Positions 36,681-49,200 of a DNA stretch of 64,000 bases are shown piece by piece. Source of the DNA: Rhizophagus irregularis (Eukaryota; Glomeromycota; Glomeromycetes; Glomerales; Glomeraceae); NCBI RefSeq assembly GCF_026210795.1, contig NC_089451.1:1348001-1412000 (forward strand), given 5' to 3'. The notes beneath the pieces were generated by a model. The model saw nothing but the letters and a program-made list of their open reading frames with translations, had not been told where the DNA came from and did not search any database. The position numbers and the translations under genes are program-made. Each line of letters opens with the position of its first letter. Within the stretch, counting starts at the first letter, position 1.

Positions 36681-38048
36681 ATTTTTATATAACCTGCTAT
36701 TTTATTAAACTTAAGACATTGTTTAATTTAAAATTTCTAATTTTTTAAGATCAAAATAATGAATCTAAAGGTGTAAGCAAATTCCAGAACAAAATCATGA
36801 TAAGTAAATTTTATTGGTCTGAACTGAGCTGTATTACTTTTAAATTATATTTTTTAATTGATTATTTAAAAATTTTCACTCATTATATAATTAATCTTAA
36901 ATATGTTTTTTTTTCTTTTTATTAAATAGTCAAATAGTCATTTATTATGTATTATATATCATGATCTATTAAATAAACTAACTCATTATTTATTTTATTT
37001 CTGTATACACAATTTGAAACAGTAGTCAGCAATTCTCATACACTAACATAAATGAACATTTGAATAAAATAGCAAGCCTTTAAAGTATCAAATAAAATTT
37101 TGTATGCATTACTTGAACAATAAAAGCAAATATATACTGTATATGTATATAAATTAACTTTTCAAATTTTTATTTCTAACTATCTTTGTCTTAAGATACT
37201 ATATCAAAGTATTACAATCTTTTCATAAGATAAATCTTTGACAAATTAGAATAACATCCAGGTAATTCAGTTGAAATTTAAATCTACCAGTATTATTGTC
37301 AACTTTAATAGTAAATGAAAGTTGTCTATAGATTTTTATCCTTTTTATCCTTTCACTTCAACTCGACGATATAGAAGCAATAAGAATGTTAATGCAACAA
37401 TTTTTTTAATTTATTGATATATAGCAAAAATGTATAATAACAAATTTTGTGACTTTTATACATTTAGGAATCATAAACTTCGTAGCCTCGCTCAATTAAG
37501 GCAATGTATTACTAGACCTACACTAAAGATGACTTTAGTAAGGCTTTCTTTATGAATTAAAAGAAATTTCATACACTTTGCCAGCTGGTGGGATAGCTTA
37601 TGACCTCTAACCTCAAGTCTATTTATACTAATAAATCCAAATGTTTTGCATCGTTAATAAAAGTATAGTACTAAGAACTCTATAACTGGTAAAAATTTTA
37701 GACCAGAAAAAAAAACTTTGGAGGATTTTACCGTAGAGTTTTTCAATATTTTGATGTAGATATGTTTTTTAATGAAAGTTCATAAGTAAAATATGGTATT
37801 TTCTTTAAATAAAAAAAAAATAAAATAACAAAACATTAATGATCGTTTCGTTATTTTTTTCAAAAAATATTAATACCCTCCCCTCAAAATCCAAAGAATT
37901 GATCACCTACAAAATAAAAAAGAAAAGAACTATTAGTAAAGTTCGTTAAAATTAATAAAAAAATTAAAATAAAAAAAAATCAAGTCTTTATACCAAAATG
38001 GCGAGTCTAAGGCAGAATGTCACGTCTAAAGAGACTGAAGAACACCTA
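36681..38048. other. Intergenic, no gene seen
   Basis: About 1.4 kb of AT-rich DNA after gene E without recognisable coding or repeat content. Confidence 0.45.
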
Positions 38049-38146
38049 GAAAAAAGGAAAGGGAGAAAGAGAGAAAGAGCAAAGAGAAAGGAAGACGAGA
38101 AAGAGAGGGATATGTGAAAAAAAGGAAAGAAAGGGAAGGGAAAAAA
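38049..38146 (+). other. Polypurine tract
   Basis: About 98 nt made almost only of A and G (GGAAAGGGAGAAAGAGAG and similar) on the plus strand, with a handful of pyrimidines. Such tracts can form triplexes; no function is shown here. Confidence 0.7.
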
Positions 38147-38149
38147 TTA

Positions 38150-38420
38150 ATCTTCGTTTAAAATTACGAATAGTTATAACGATCTTCATAAAGAAAATTT
38201 TTCCTTTGTTATCCAAAAATAATGAAATTAAATAGAGAAATCGTGTTACCATGTGCATAGGTTTTTAAGGTGATCGATAAAAAAAATTTTTAAAGACTTT
38301 CTTAATACTTTGATGCAATAATATTATCATAAATAATATTTAAAAATATCATTTAATATAAATAAAATAAAAACAGATGACTTAACAAGATGATATAAAT
38401 CATATAACATATCATAAATA
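38150..38420. repeat. Dispersed repeat, copy 2 (partial)
   Basis: Shares GTTACCATGTGCATAGG, TTTTTAAGGTGA and an AT-rich tail ending ATAACATATCATAAATAAA with 53790-54000 and with 8160-8300. Confidence 0.55.
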
Positions 38421-38648
38421 AACGATTAAATAATACAAATTATATAAATATTTTAAAACAACCTTTTTATTCTCTTTCAACCTTTTTCTTTGACCGAAAA
38501 CGAAAATATAGTATTGTGGACATCCTTTCATGCTGCTGTGGTAAAACCGTTTTTCATTTCTCCCATGGGTTAGAATTTAATATTTCTCCATTATTTCTTT
38601 TTTAACTAAATATTAAATACTCAACAAAAATTTAATTAAACTAATTTA

Positions 38649-38673
38649 TCGCCGTTTTCGAATTACTGTGATC
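38649..38673 (+). repeat. Left TIR of the transposon
   Basis: 25 bp, exact inverted copy of 42183-42207; preceded by the TA target duplication. Confidence 0.85.
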
Positions 38674-38957
38674 GGCAATTTTTTAATTTTAATAAAAAAA
38701 ATTGATTTCCAGAATTTCAAAAAAAAATTGATCACGTTATACATATAAAATTGTGTAAATTTGATCTACGTAGTGTTAAGCCATTATTGTATCACATTCG
38801 TTGTATTTTTTTGCTATTCGCTTCGTGTTTTTACAAGTAACTTAGAGACCGATTTTAACTGATTCCTAACCGGCTCCAACCCTTCTATCCGATTTCAAAA
38901 TATTTACAGACAAAAACCATAATAAATATATTTTTTTTTTGCTAAAAGGCCTCAAAC

Positions 38958-40050
38958 ATGCCTCAAGAATTTAGCGAAGATTTATGCTGGCGTATTATTT
39001 ATCTTCACATTGATAGATTTTCTACTGCAGATATTGCTAATACATTATACATGAGTAAGGGTTTTGTAAATAAGATAATAAGGAGATATAACCGTTGGGC
39101 ATGTGTTAAAAATCCTTTCAAAGGTATTCCTGGTTGTAGAAAACTATTTAGTAGAGCAGATATGGCTGTACTTAGAAATCTTGTAGCAGAAAAAGCAGAC
39201 TGGTATTTGGACGAATTAGTATATGAAATGGAGTGTCTAACTGGAAAAAGAGCATCTATTGCAGCTCTTTGGCATTCACTTCAATACATGGGAATTACTC
39301 GAAAAAAAGTAAGTAATTTATTTATATTATGAATTTTTGAAATAAATATTTATTTTTTATTCAATACAGTTACATAAGGCAGCACTGGAAAGAAATGATA
39401 TTATACGTGCACATTATTTAGGTGTTATTGGTGAACATTACACCCCAAACCAGTTGATTTTCCTTGATGAAAGTGCTAAAGATGAGAGGAGTCTATCAAG
39501 ATTATATGGATATTCTCCTCGCAATATACGCGCACATAAAAAAGTTGTGTTTGTACGAGGAAAAAGATATACAATTTTACCTGCTCTTACATTAGAAGGA
39601 TTTGTTGCTGTTGATATATTTGAAGGAGCATGTGATAGAAAAAGATTTGTTGATTTTGTTCTTGATCAAGTGGTAAATAATAATTATACAAGTTTATTTA
39701 TTTATTTATTTATTTTATATTCTAATTGATAAATTTATCTTTAGGTACCAATAATGAACCCATATCCAGATAATAATAGTGTAATTATTATGGATAATGC
39801 AAAAATACACCATGATGATGAATTAATAGCACTATTAAGAGGATTAGGATGCCATGTTGTTTTTCTTCCACCATATTCACCCGATTTCAATCCTATCGAA
39901 ACTGCATTTTCAACTATCAAATCATGGATCAGGCGTAATCGTGATTTTATGGAAGCTTATAATGATCCTATACATGCATTATTAGTTGCATGTAGTCAAA
40001 TAACGTCTCAAATGGCACAAGCATTTTTTGAAGCATCAATTTATATTTGA
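38958..40050 (+). CDS. Tc1/mariner-type DDE transposase
   Basis: Exons 38958-39308, 39370-39672 and 39745-40050, all phase 0, with introns of 61 and 72 nt; 319 aa. The N-terminal part (MPQEFSEDLCWRIIYLHID, STADIANTLYMSKGFVNKII) is a helix-turn-helix of the transposase type, followed by a second DNA-binding segment up to LHKAALERN. The catalytic core has the expected acidic triad: D in IFLDES (exon 2), D in IIMDNAKIH and E in FNPIETAFSTIKSWIR (exon 3), with the LPPYSPDFNP motif before the last Glu, as in the DDE_3 group of the IS630/Tc1/mariner superfamily. It cuts and rejoins the element ends at TA sites. ATG 38958 opens the HTH in the natural place. All catalytic residues are present, so the enzyme may be active. 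Confidence 0.85.
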
Positions 40051-40177
40051 TAATCAATTAGAATAAAAAAAAATAGAAATATAACCAATTTAGAATAATA
40101 AAATAAAAAACTGGAACAAGAATTTATATTTGAAATACTATCTTTATTATATTATATGATAATCAAAATACATTAAG

Positions 40178-41948
40178 TCAATATTGTTGCGCTGCTTGTT
40201 TAATATTTTTTTGCCATCCAATTTTCACCACGCCTAACTTTTGCAATTGCTCATCTGTTAAATCTTTTATAGCATTAACTGTAATTTCTTCTTCAAGAAA
40301 TGCATCTTCAAATTTAGCATATATATTATTACAATTATATTTCAGGTCTAAGTTATTAAGAAACTCACCAATTGATGGTAATTTGCTTGATGAAGGTAAT
40401 TCCAAATGAGTATTTGTCAGATTTTGATAAACTTGACTTGGTAATTGAATAAAAATAGGAGTAGGCGTATTGGATGTTTGACTATTTTGCATTTGCGTTG
40501 CAGAATTATTTTTATTGATAAATACACTTGATTTCATATCAAATACTGGATAAGATGGAGGAATATCATAGGTTGTTCCTTTGTTTATCTAAACAAAATT
40601 AATAATTAGTAGGTATCATTTTTCATTTGAATTTATAAAAAAGCATACTTTACATACAATTTCACGAGCCCAAAGTTGTAATCTAGAAGGATTAAGCTGC
40701 AAATGCCGACCATCTTGAATAAAACATGGAGTAGAATGTAAATCACATTTATACATTTCAACCAAATCAGCAATGACTTCGGATCTTCTTTTCTCCTCTT
40801 TTGATAAATCATCTTCTCTTAGTGAACGAGATTTCTTTTTCTTTTTGGTTTGTATTTCAATTTCTTCAGAAGATGATCTAATATTATCATCAGAATGCTA
40901 AAAAATTATAAATGTTAAATATTTTTGCCTATTATCTCGCATTATACATAAAATACTTTACCTTTTTATGTTTCCTATTTTTTTTTTCTGTCACGTTATT
41001 CTTCACAATTACTACCACTATCACTGACATTTTTTTCCCAGTTAATGTTACCTTTTGATATTCACTAATAAATTCCTGAAAATCCAATTTATCTTCAAGT
41101 GTATTTGATGGTCTACATGCATTTACAGCTTTATACGAAATAGTATAACTGTATTTTGATTTTGTTTCTTTTTCTAGAATTTTTTTAGTTGCTAAATTTA
41201 TTTTTTCTGTAAAATTTTTATAACTAGCAGGCCGAATAGTTAGAGTTTTTGCTGTAGGGATTTTTATATTATTATTTTTTACAACTAATTGTATTTTTAT
41301 TTCCTCAATAATATCAACTTCTTCATATTTTTTATTGTCATTATCACTTTCTTCATCATAATCTCCATTATCATCGTCTTCTTCATAGTTTTCATCATTA
41401 ACATCACTATCTTTGTCATAATAATCATCATCTTTATTATTAAAATCTTTATCATCGTCTCCTTCATCTTCTATTTCATTATCATTGTCTTTTTCGTTTT
41501 CTTTCTTATTATTATAACTTCCCACTTTTCTTTTACTATTTTCTGTTGGCAAATCATCTATTGAAATGATTTCTTCATTGTTTATCTGAGCTCTCCTATT
41601 GCTTTTTTTGTTACTTTTTAGTTGAGATTTTTTATCACTAGTTTTTAATCGTTGAAGTTTACTATTACAAGCACTGCAAGTAGTATAGGAAAAGTTTTTT
41701 TCAAAATTATTATTGTAACCAAATTTAGTATTTATATCTAGTAAAAAATTATTGAGTTTTGGAAAAATTTGGTTTGTAGTATAAGCACGTTGATATATTT
41801 GTTGTCCATGCAGTGGTTTTTTAACTCTTGATATTTTATCTTTCTGACACTTGCACGGATTTTCTTGTGGAAGTTTGAAACAACGCAAACACTTTTGACA
41901 TATATAACAAATACCGGGAAGGTAATTGCAAGTTAAATTTTCCGCCAT
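40178..41948 (-). CDS. Cargo gene of the transposon: Cys-rich / acidic / SAM-domain protein
   Basis: Exons 41948-40962, 40897-40649 and 40588-40178, phase 0, introns 64 and 60 nt; 548 aa. The N-terminus is cysteine-rich (CNYLPGICYICQKCLRCFKL then CKCQKDK, and later CSACNSKL), which suggests zinc binding. Residues about 140-220 are a long acidic stretch of D, E and N. A basic patch follows in exon 2 (TKKKKKSRSLREDD), then MYKCDLHSTPCFIQ and LNPSRLQLWAREIV. The last about 70 residues (PSIGEFLNNLDLKY ... EEEITVNAIKDLTDEQLQ, LGVVKIGWQKNI) fit a SAM domain, an interaction module that often polymerises. I do not know its function; as it lies between the TIRs it travels with the transposase and could help integration or regulation, or be a captured host gene. 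Confidence 0.75.
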
Positions 41949-42182
41949 TTAAATAACTCTAAACGCGAAAAATTACTTCAACTTCTTTTTCGCGTAAGTA
42001 TTATATAATCTACTTACTAATTACTATATTAAGTAAATGACCAGTTTTATAAAAAATTGACCAATAATTATTTAGAAAATTTTACAAGGAATATTTGCAT
42101 GTGTTTTGGCTTATTTTTAGGTTGTTTTCGGTTATTTTCAGTGTTTTCAGTATTTTTTAATTATAAATGATCGACATCACCT

Positions 42183-42207
42183 GATCACAGTAATTCGAAA
42201 ACGGCGA
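42183..42207 (-). repeat. Right TIR of the transposon
   Basis: 25 bp, exact inverted copy of 38649-38673; followed by TA. Confidence 0.85.
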
Positions 42208-42351
42208 TAAACCTCACGTAATTTGAAATGGTAATTAAAGTTTAATTAAAATAACGAAATTCTAAAATTCTTGAGATTTCCAAAAAAGTTTTCCTTGTGT
42301 AGAATTTTTATTCGATGTAACGTAAATAAAAATAAAAATAATAACGAGGTA

Positions 42352-42822
42352 AAAAAAAAATATTTTTTTTTTGATTAAACTATCGGATAACAGATTTGTA
42401 AATACAGCCTTGTAAAATCAGAATTATTGGGATAATATTTATATATTAATGATTATCAATTTATCATTAAGAATGTACTTCATTTGTATTCAACTTTAAA
42501 AAACTTTGATATATTTACCTTTAGATTTAATCCTGCAGAGTCTCTAGACGTTTAAAAGAAAGTTCTATCACGTACTCGGCTAGTGCCATTTCCAAGGCAC
42601 CAGATGTTTCAAAAATAGCTATACTACAAGCCACCGCCGTTTCTTAACGCTGGTTAATATCTGTGATGTAATTGCTAAAAACATAATACCTAAGTTGAAA
42701 GTTCTTTTTTTAACTATTGAGTTTTGTTACAACAGAGTTAATATATTAACTTTATACACTATACATATGAAGCATAATATATTGTACTATATATATTTAA
42801 AATCCTGTTCAATTACAGACCA
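42352..42822. other. Intergenic, no gene seen
   Basis: AT-rich. The short less AT-rich patch 42540-42660 has no recognisable content. From about 42715 the sequence resembles the 3' flank of gene A. Confidence 0.4.
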
Positions 42823-42885
42823 ATTTATTATGTAAAATTACATACTACTCTATAATTGGTGTTGAACAAACTATTTATTGCGAAG
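42823..42885 (-). repeat. Conserved 3'-flank block of kinase gene C
   Basis: Same block as at 955-1030 and 9484-9545 (TTGTTCAACACC on the minus strand, one base changed after it), here 370-430 nt past the gene C stop. Confidence 0.6.
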
Positions 42886-43256
42886 AATATAACTGCTATA
42901 ACTTCAAATTTAAAATAAGAAATAAAATACCATTTACTAAAATAAGATGGTATAGTAAATAATAAATATAACATAATAAATAATATACGAAATCAAAAAG
43001 AAATATTTCCAAATAAATTTTAATTTAAATTTTAAAAAAAAAATAAAAGACGAACTAAATAAAATCCTTAGTTCTAGTCCTAATAGACACATAACAATCA
43101 AAATTACAAACTATACCAGGTACAAGTATATTTTCTTACATTGCTCCTCTACGTAGGTTCGGCCAATATTTGTGCGTAATCAATACCGTGTACGTTAATA
43201 TCAATAACTTTTAATAAACTATGTATAAAAATTATTTAACCTAGCTTTATGAGTCA

Positions 43257-46200
43257 TTAGATTTCGCAATCTAAACACTCTGAAAGAAGATCTTTTGTAA
43301 AGTGATTAAGTAATCGAGATGTATAAATAGCTTGTGGATGTGTGGTTGATTGGATATCTTTAATAAATAGGGGATTATCTTTACTATATTCTTCTGCTTC
43401 TTTAAATTGTTTTTCAATCTCATAATGCTGTTGTTCTTTTTCAATTTTCATAAAAAATTTAAACTCTGATGCGCTTAATGTAAGTGAATAATGAAATAAC
43501 CAAATAAACTCTTCTATCTTAACAGCATTTGGTCTATTATTTGGATTTGAATCCCAACACTTTTTCATTAAGTCAATATAGCAATTTGGTGCTCTTTGTT
43601 CATTTATTTCAGGTCTAATTTCATTACAAATATCTAAAGCTAAAAGTTTATCGTGCGCACGATCAGCAAAAGGTTGTCTTCCAATTGCTATGAAATACAT
43701 AATCATTCCAAAACTATATATATCTGCTGCTTGAGTATAAGGTTTTCCTCTTAATACTTCAGGAGCTACATAAGGCATAACTCCATAAATTTTTGTTTCA
43801 TCAATATTACCAACTTCTCTACATAATCCCATATCAGAAATACATATATTGATATATTCTATATGCTTAAACAATATATTCTTCGTGTGAAAGTCACAAT
43901 GGACCATCTGTTTTTGATGAATTTCTTTAAGACCTCTAATAATATTCATTAATATTTGTATTTTATTTGACCAATTAAAAGTTTTGTAATTTCTATATAA
44001 ATAATCATTAAAGTTTCCACCTTCTGCATATTCAAGAACTATAATAAATTCTTCTGTATCTGAATTTTGAGATATTCCATATATTTTAAGAATATTACTA
44101 AATTTCTGATTTGTATATGCTAAATAAGCTTCGACCTATTAAATAAGTAGTATACGTAAATTATCACATTTAAAATAATCAGATTATATAATATATTTAT
44201 ATTCATACCTCATTTAAAAATTCATAAATGAAATTTTGAGAATTATGTAAACATTTTAAAGCAACTTTCCTATTATTCCATATCGCTGAATATACTGTAG
44301 CAAAACCACCTTTTCCTATTTCTTTGATATCACTGAATTGATTATATGATATCCACTTAATTTTAGAACTATTTTTAATTATACCAATGATTCTTAAATT
44401 CTTACAATTTATTATACATGATTTACACCATTTATATACTTCATTTGTATGTTCTTTGCCACATTTTACACAGCATTTTTTGAAATGTTCTTCCAAACAA
44501 TTTTCTAATTCATCTAAATATACAAAAGAATTTTCAAACATTTTTTCATGAAAAACCAAAATATAATCTTTTGTATCTGAATTTTGAGATATTCCATAAC
44601 TAATATCTTCCATTAAATATGAGTTCACCTATTATAGTAATTATACCACAACGTTAATATATTTAATAAGCAAATTAAATTTGAAAACATTTATATACCT
44701 TGTTTAAAAATTCATCGGTAATATATTGAAAGCCATATAGGTATTTTAAAGCAATATTTCTGTTTGAATTCCTTACATATTTCTTTGAACATTTATCAAA
44801 TTTCAATGGACCATCCTTCCATAATGCTGCAGCAAACCCATTTTCTCTTTCAATAATTTCACTAAATTGATTGTATGATATCCATTCAAATACTATATCT
44901 AATGGACTATCAATTTGTAATCGCTTTTCTTGAATAAAACAATCAATTTGCTTATCTCCACTGGTCCAAATTGTAAAATTACTTTTTAAACAATCAATTT
45001 GGCATAATTTACACCATTTACATATTTCATCTGTATATTTTTCATCACAATTTTCACAATATTTTTCAAAATATTCCTTATGAGAAATTAAAATATAATC
45101 TTTTGTATCTGGATTTTGAGACATTCCATAACTGAGAGTATCTTTTAATTTAATCTATAACATTATAATATATATCATATTAATAAAAAATTTAAATTCA
45201 AATTATAAAGAAACTTCATACCTTGTCTAAAAATCCATCAAGGATACCTGGTATATTATGTAAATATTTTAAAGTAACATTCTCATTTACTGAATTTCTT
45301 TCATATTTATTTGATTTTGAATTATATTTTAATAGACCATCATTCCATATTGCTATAGCACCAATATTTTTTATTTCTTTAATTCCAGTAAAATGATTGT
45401 ATGGTATCCATTCAAATATTACATTCCATAGGTTATTAATTTGTAATTGCTCTTTTTGAATAAAATCATCAATTTGCTTATTTCCACTAGTCCAATTTGT
45501 AAAATTATTTTTCAAAAAACCAATTTGACATGGTTTACACCATTTATGTGTTTCATCTGAATAATTCTCTCCACAATACTTACAAAATTTTTCAAGATAT
45601 TTTTCATGAAAAACCAAAACATAATCCTTTGTATCCGGATTTTGAGACATTCCATAACCGATAATATCTTTTGATTTAATCTATAATATTATAATATTAT
45701 TGTATTAATACTTTAAACAAGTGATTAATAATGCAATCAATAAAAATATTTTAAATTCAAATTATACTTCATACCTTGTCTAAAAATTCATCAAGGATAT
45801 TTACTAGTATAGTATTATATAAATATTTTAAAATAACATTTTCATTCATTAAATTTCTTTCAAATTTATTTGAATTTGAATTATAATATAATGGACCATT
45901 TTTCCATATTGCTATAGCACCAATATTTTCTATTTCTTGAATGCCAGTAAACTGATTGTATGGTATCCATTCAAATATTATATTCCATGGGTTTTCAATT
46001 TGCAGTTGCTCTTTTTGAATAAAATTATCAATTTGCTTATTTCTACTGGTCCAACTTGTAAAATTACTTTTCAAAAAATCAATTTGACATGATTTACACC
46101 ATTTATTTATTTCATCTGAATAATTCTTACCGCAGCCCTTACAAAATTTTTCAAGATATTTTTCATGAAAAACTAAAATATAATCCTTTGTATCTGGATG

Positions 46201-49200
46201 TTGAGACATTCCATACCTGATAATATCTTTTGATTTCATCTATATATATAATATATATTTATTATATTAATAAAAATGTTTTAAATTCAAATTATAAATA
46301 AAGTTCATACCTTGTCTAAAAATTCATCAAGAATATCTAGTATATTATAATATGGATATTTTAAAGTAACATTTATTAAATATCTTTCATATTTATTTAA
46401 ATTTGAATTATAATATTTCGGACCATTCTTCCATGTTGCTATAGCACCAATATTTTCTATTTCTTTAATATCAGTAAATTGATTGTATGGTATCCATTCA
46501 AATATTATATCCCATGGTTTTTCAATTCGAAATTGCTCTTTTTGAATAAAATCATCAATTTGTTTATTTTCGCTAGTCCAACTTATAAAATTACTTTTCA
46601 AAAAATCAATTTTACATGATTTACACCATTTATTTATTTCATCTAAATAATTCTCGCCACAATCTTTACAAAATTTTTCAAGATAATCTTCATGAAAAAT
46701 CAAAATATAATCTTTTGTTTCTGGATTTTGAGACATTCCATAACTGGTAATATCTTTTGATTTAATCTATAATATAATATATATTTCATTTATTAGTATA
46801 GTATAGTATAAAATGAAATGATTATATAACTTAAATTCATAAATAACTTCATACCATACTTAAAAACTCATCAGATATATATTGCAAATTATACAAATAT
46901 CTTAAAGCAACTGATCTTTGTTGACCTATTAAGAAGCCATATGTTAATGGCCTATTCTTCCATATTGCTGTGGCACCAATATTCCCTATTTCTTTAATAT
47001 CACTAAACTGATCATATGGTATCCATTCGAATTGATCTTCTTGAAGAATATAAATAAAAGCTTCAATTTGTTTAATTTTACTAGTCCAATCTACAAAATT
47101 ACTTTTCAAGTAATCAATTTGACATGGTTTACACCATTTGTATATTTTAGCTGTATAATTCTCACCACAGTTTTTACAACATGTTTCAAGATATTTTTCA
47201 TTAAAAACCAAAATATAATCTTTTGTATCTGAATTTTGAGATATTCCATAACTAATATCTTCCATTAAATACGATTTCACCTATTACAGTAGTGATTATA
47301 CAACATTAATATACATAAAAGAATAATTAAAAATTAAACTTATCAACTTTTAACATACTTTGATTAAAAATTCATCGGTAATATTTTGGGAGCCATACAA
47401 ATATTTTAAAGCAACGTTTCTATTTAAATTTCTCTCATATTTCTTTGAGCATTCATCAAACTTTAATGGTCCATCTTTCCATACTACTGTAGCAAATCCA
47501 TTTTTTCTTTTTTTAATGTTACTAAACTGATTGTATGGTATCCATTCAAACATTAAATCCTGTGGGCTATTAATTTGCAATTGCTTTTTTTGAATGAATT
47601 CATCAATTTTCTTATCTCCACTGGTCCAGTTTGTAAATTTACTTTTCAAATAATTAATTTGACATGACTTACACCATTTATAATTTTCATTAGTATATTT
47701 ATTACAACAACTATCACAATAATTTTCAAAATATTTTTCATAAAATACAAAAATAAAATTTTTTGTATCTGGACTTTGAGAAATTCCTAAACAAATATCT
47801 TCTGATTTAACCTATAATGTTATAATATATATCATCTTTATTAGTATATAATATAAAAGGAAATGTTCATAGAACTTAAATTTAATTAATTCGTACCCTA
47901 CTCAAAAATTCATCAGAAATATATTGTAAATTATGTAAATATTTTAAAGCAACAACTCTTTCATATGATTCAAATAAATCATTTCCATTCATCCATGTTG
48001 CTGTAGTACCAATATTTTCTATTTCTTTAATATAACCTAACTGATTATATGGTATCCATTTAAATTGCTTTTCTTGAATCAAAGCAATAAAAGTTTCAAT
48101 TTGTTTAATTTTACTCGTCCAATCTGTAGAATTACTTTTCAAATAATAAACATGACATGATTTACACCATTTATATATTTCAACTGCATATTTTTCGCCA
48201 CATTTTTTACAATATGTTTTATAATACTTTTCAAAGTATTTTTCATTAGAAACTAAAATATAATCTTTTGTATCTGGATTTTGAGACATTCCATAACTGA
48301 TAATACCTTTTGATTTGATCTATAAGGATATTATAATATAAATATTATATTAATAAAGATATTTTAAATTCAAGTTTATAAATAAACTTCATACCTTGTC
48401 TAAAAATTCATTAGGGATATCTGGTATTTCATTATGCAAATATTTTAAAGTAACATTTTCATTTACCAAATTTCTTTCATACATATTTGAATTTGAGTTA
48501 TAACATAATGGACCACTCTTCCATATTGCTATAGCACCAATATTTTCTATTTCTTTAATGCCAGTAAACTGATTATATGGTATCCATTCAAATATTATAT
48601 TCCACGATCTTTTAATTTGCAACTGTTTTTTTTTAATAAAATCATCAATTTGTTTATTTCCACTGGTCCAATTTATAAAATTATTTTTCAAAAAATCAAT
48701 TTGACATGATTTACACCATTTGTATATTTCAACTGTATATGTTTCGCCACATTTTTTACAATATTCTTTATGATATTTTTCAAGATAATCTTCATTAAAA
48801 ACTAAAATATAATCTTTTGTATATGGATTTTGGGACATTCCATGTCCAATATTATGTGCTAGTTTAAAAGAACTACTCCCTAATAAAAAATTATAAAAAA
48901 ATCTATTTACTTTGTTTAAAAATTCATCAGAAACATTTTGTGAATTATTAAAAGATTTTAAAACAACATTTTTATTTGAATTCCTTCTATATTTTTTTAA
49001 GTCTATATTACTTTCTAATGGACCATCCTTCCATATTGCTGTAGCAATTCTATTTTCTATTTTTTTTATGGCATTAAACTGATTGTATGGTATCCATTCA
49101 AATATTGTATCCCATGGGTTTTTAATTAGTGATTGCTTTCTTTGAATAAAATAATCAATTTGCTTATTTCCACTGGTCCAATTTGTAAAATTACTTTCCA

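Larger units (their letters stand above)
38649..42207. mobile_element. Tc1/mariner-like transposon with a cargo gene
   Basis: The ends are perfect inverted repeats of 25 bp: left TCGCCGTTTTCGAATTACTG then TGATC (38649-38673), right the complement (42183-42207). TA flanks both sides (38647-38648, 42208-42209). Inside are a three-exon DDE transposase on the plus strand and a three-exon SAM-domain gene on the minus strand, tail to tail (stops 128 nt apart). The relic at 32145-32623 supplies an empty-site copy. Perfect TIRs and open genes suggest a young insertion. Confidence 0.85.
38433..42351 (-). pseudogene. Relic of a kinase module exon, split by a transposon
   Basis: The outer parts (38433-38646 and 42210-42351) together match 32145-32623. 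Shared phrases include ATATAAATATTTTAAAACAAC, CTTTTTCTTTGACCGAAA, CCCATGGGTTA, TTTAATTAAACTAA and AAACCTCACGTAATTT. The transposon at 38649-42207 lies exactly where the other copy has a single TA. Confidence 0.65.

Noticed and set aside
38046-38258. Minus-strand frame of 70 codons with Phe/Leu/Ser repeats
   Set aside because: Complement of the polypurine tract and dispersed repeat.
41289-41564. Plus-strand frame of 91 codons rich in Ile and Phe, membrane-like
   Set aside because: It is the complement of the acidic Asp/Glu/Asn stretch of the SAM-domain cargo gene.
47032-47232. Plus-strand frames of 60-80 codons repeating through genes A, C, D and E (also 5419-5610, 35194-35376, 49133-49369, 63611-63799)
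   Set aside because: All are antisense to the WTSGN...ribbon part of module exons; they recur only because the module recurs.
48871-48901. A 31-nt GT..AG interval between the two modules of exon 48395-49378 as an intron
   Set aside because: Too short to be spliced, and its removal would break a frame that is open when retained.
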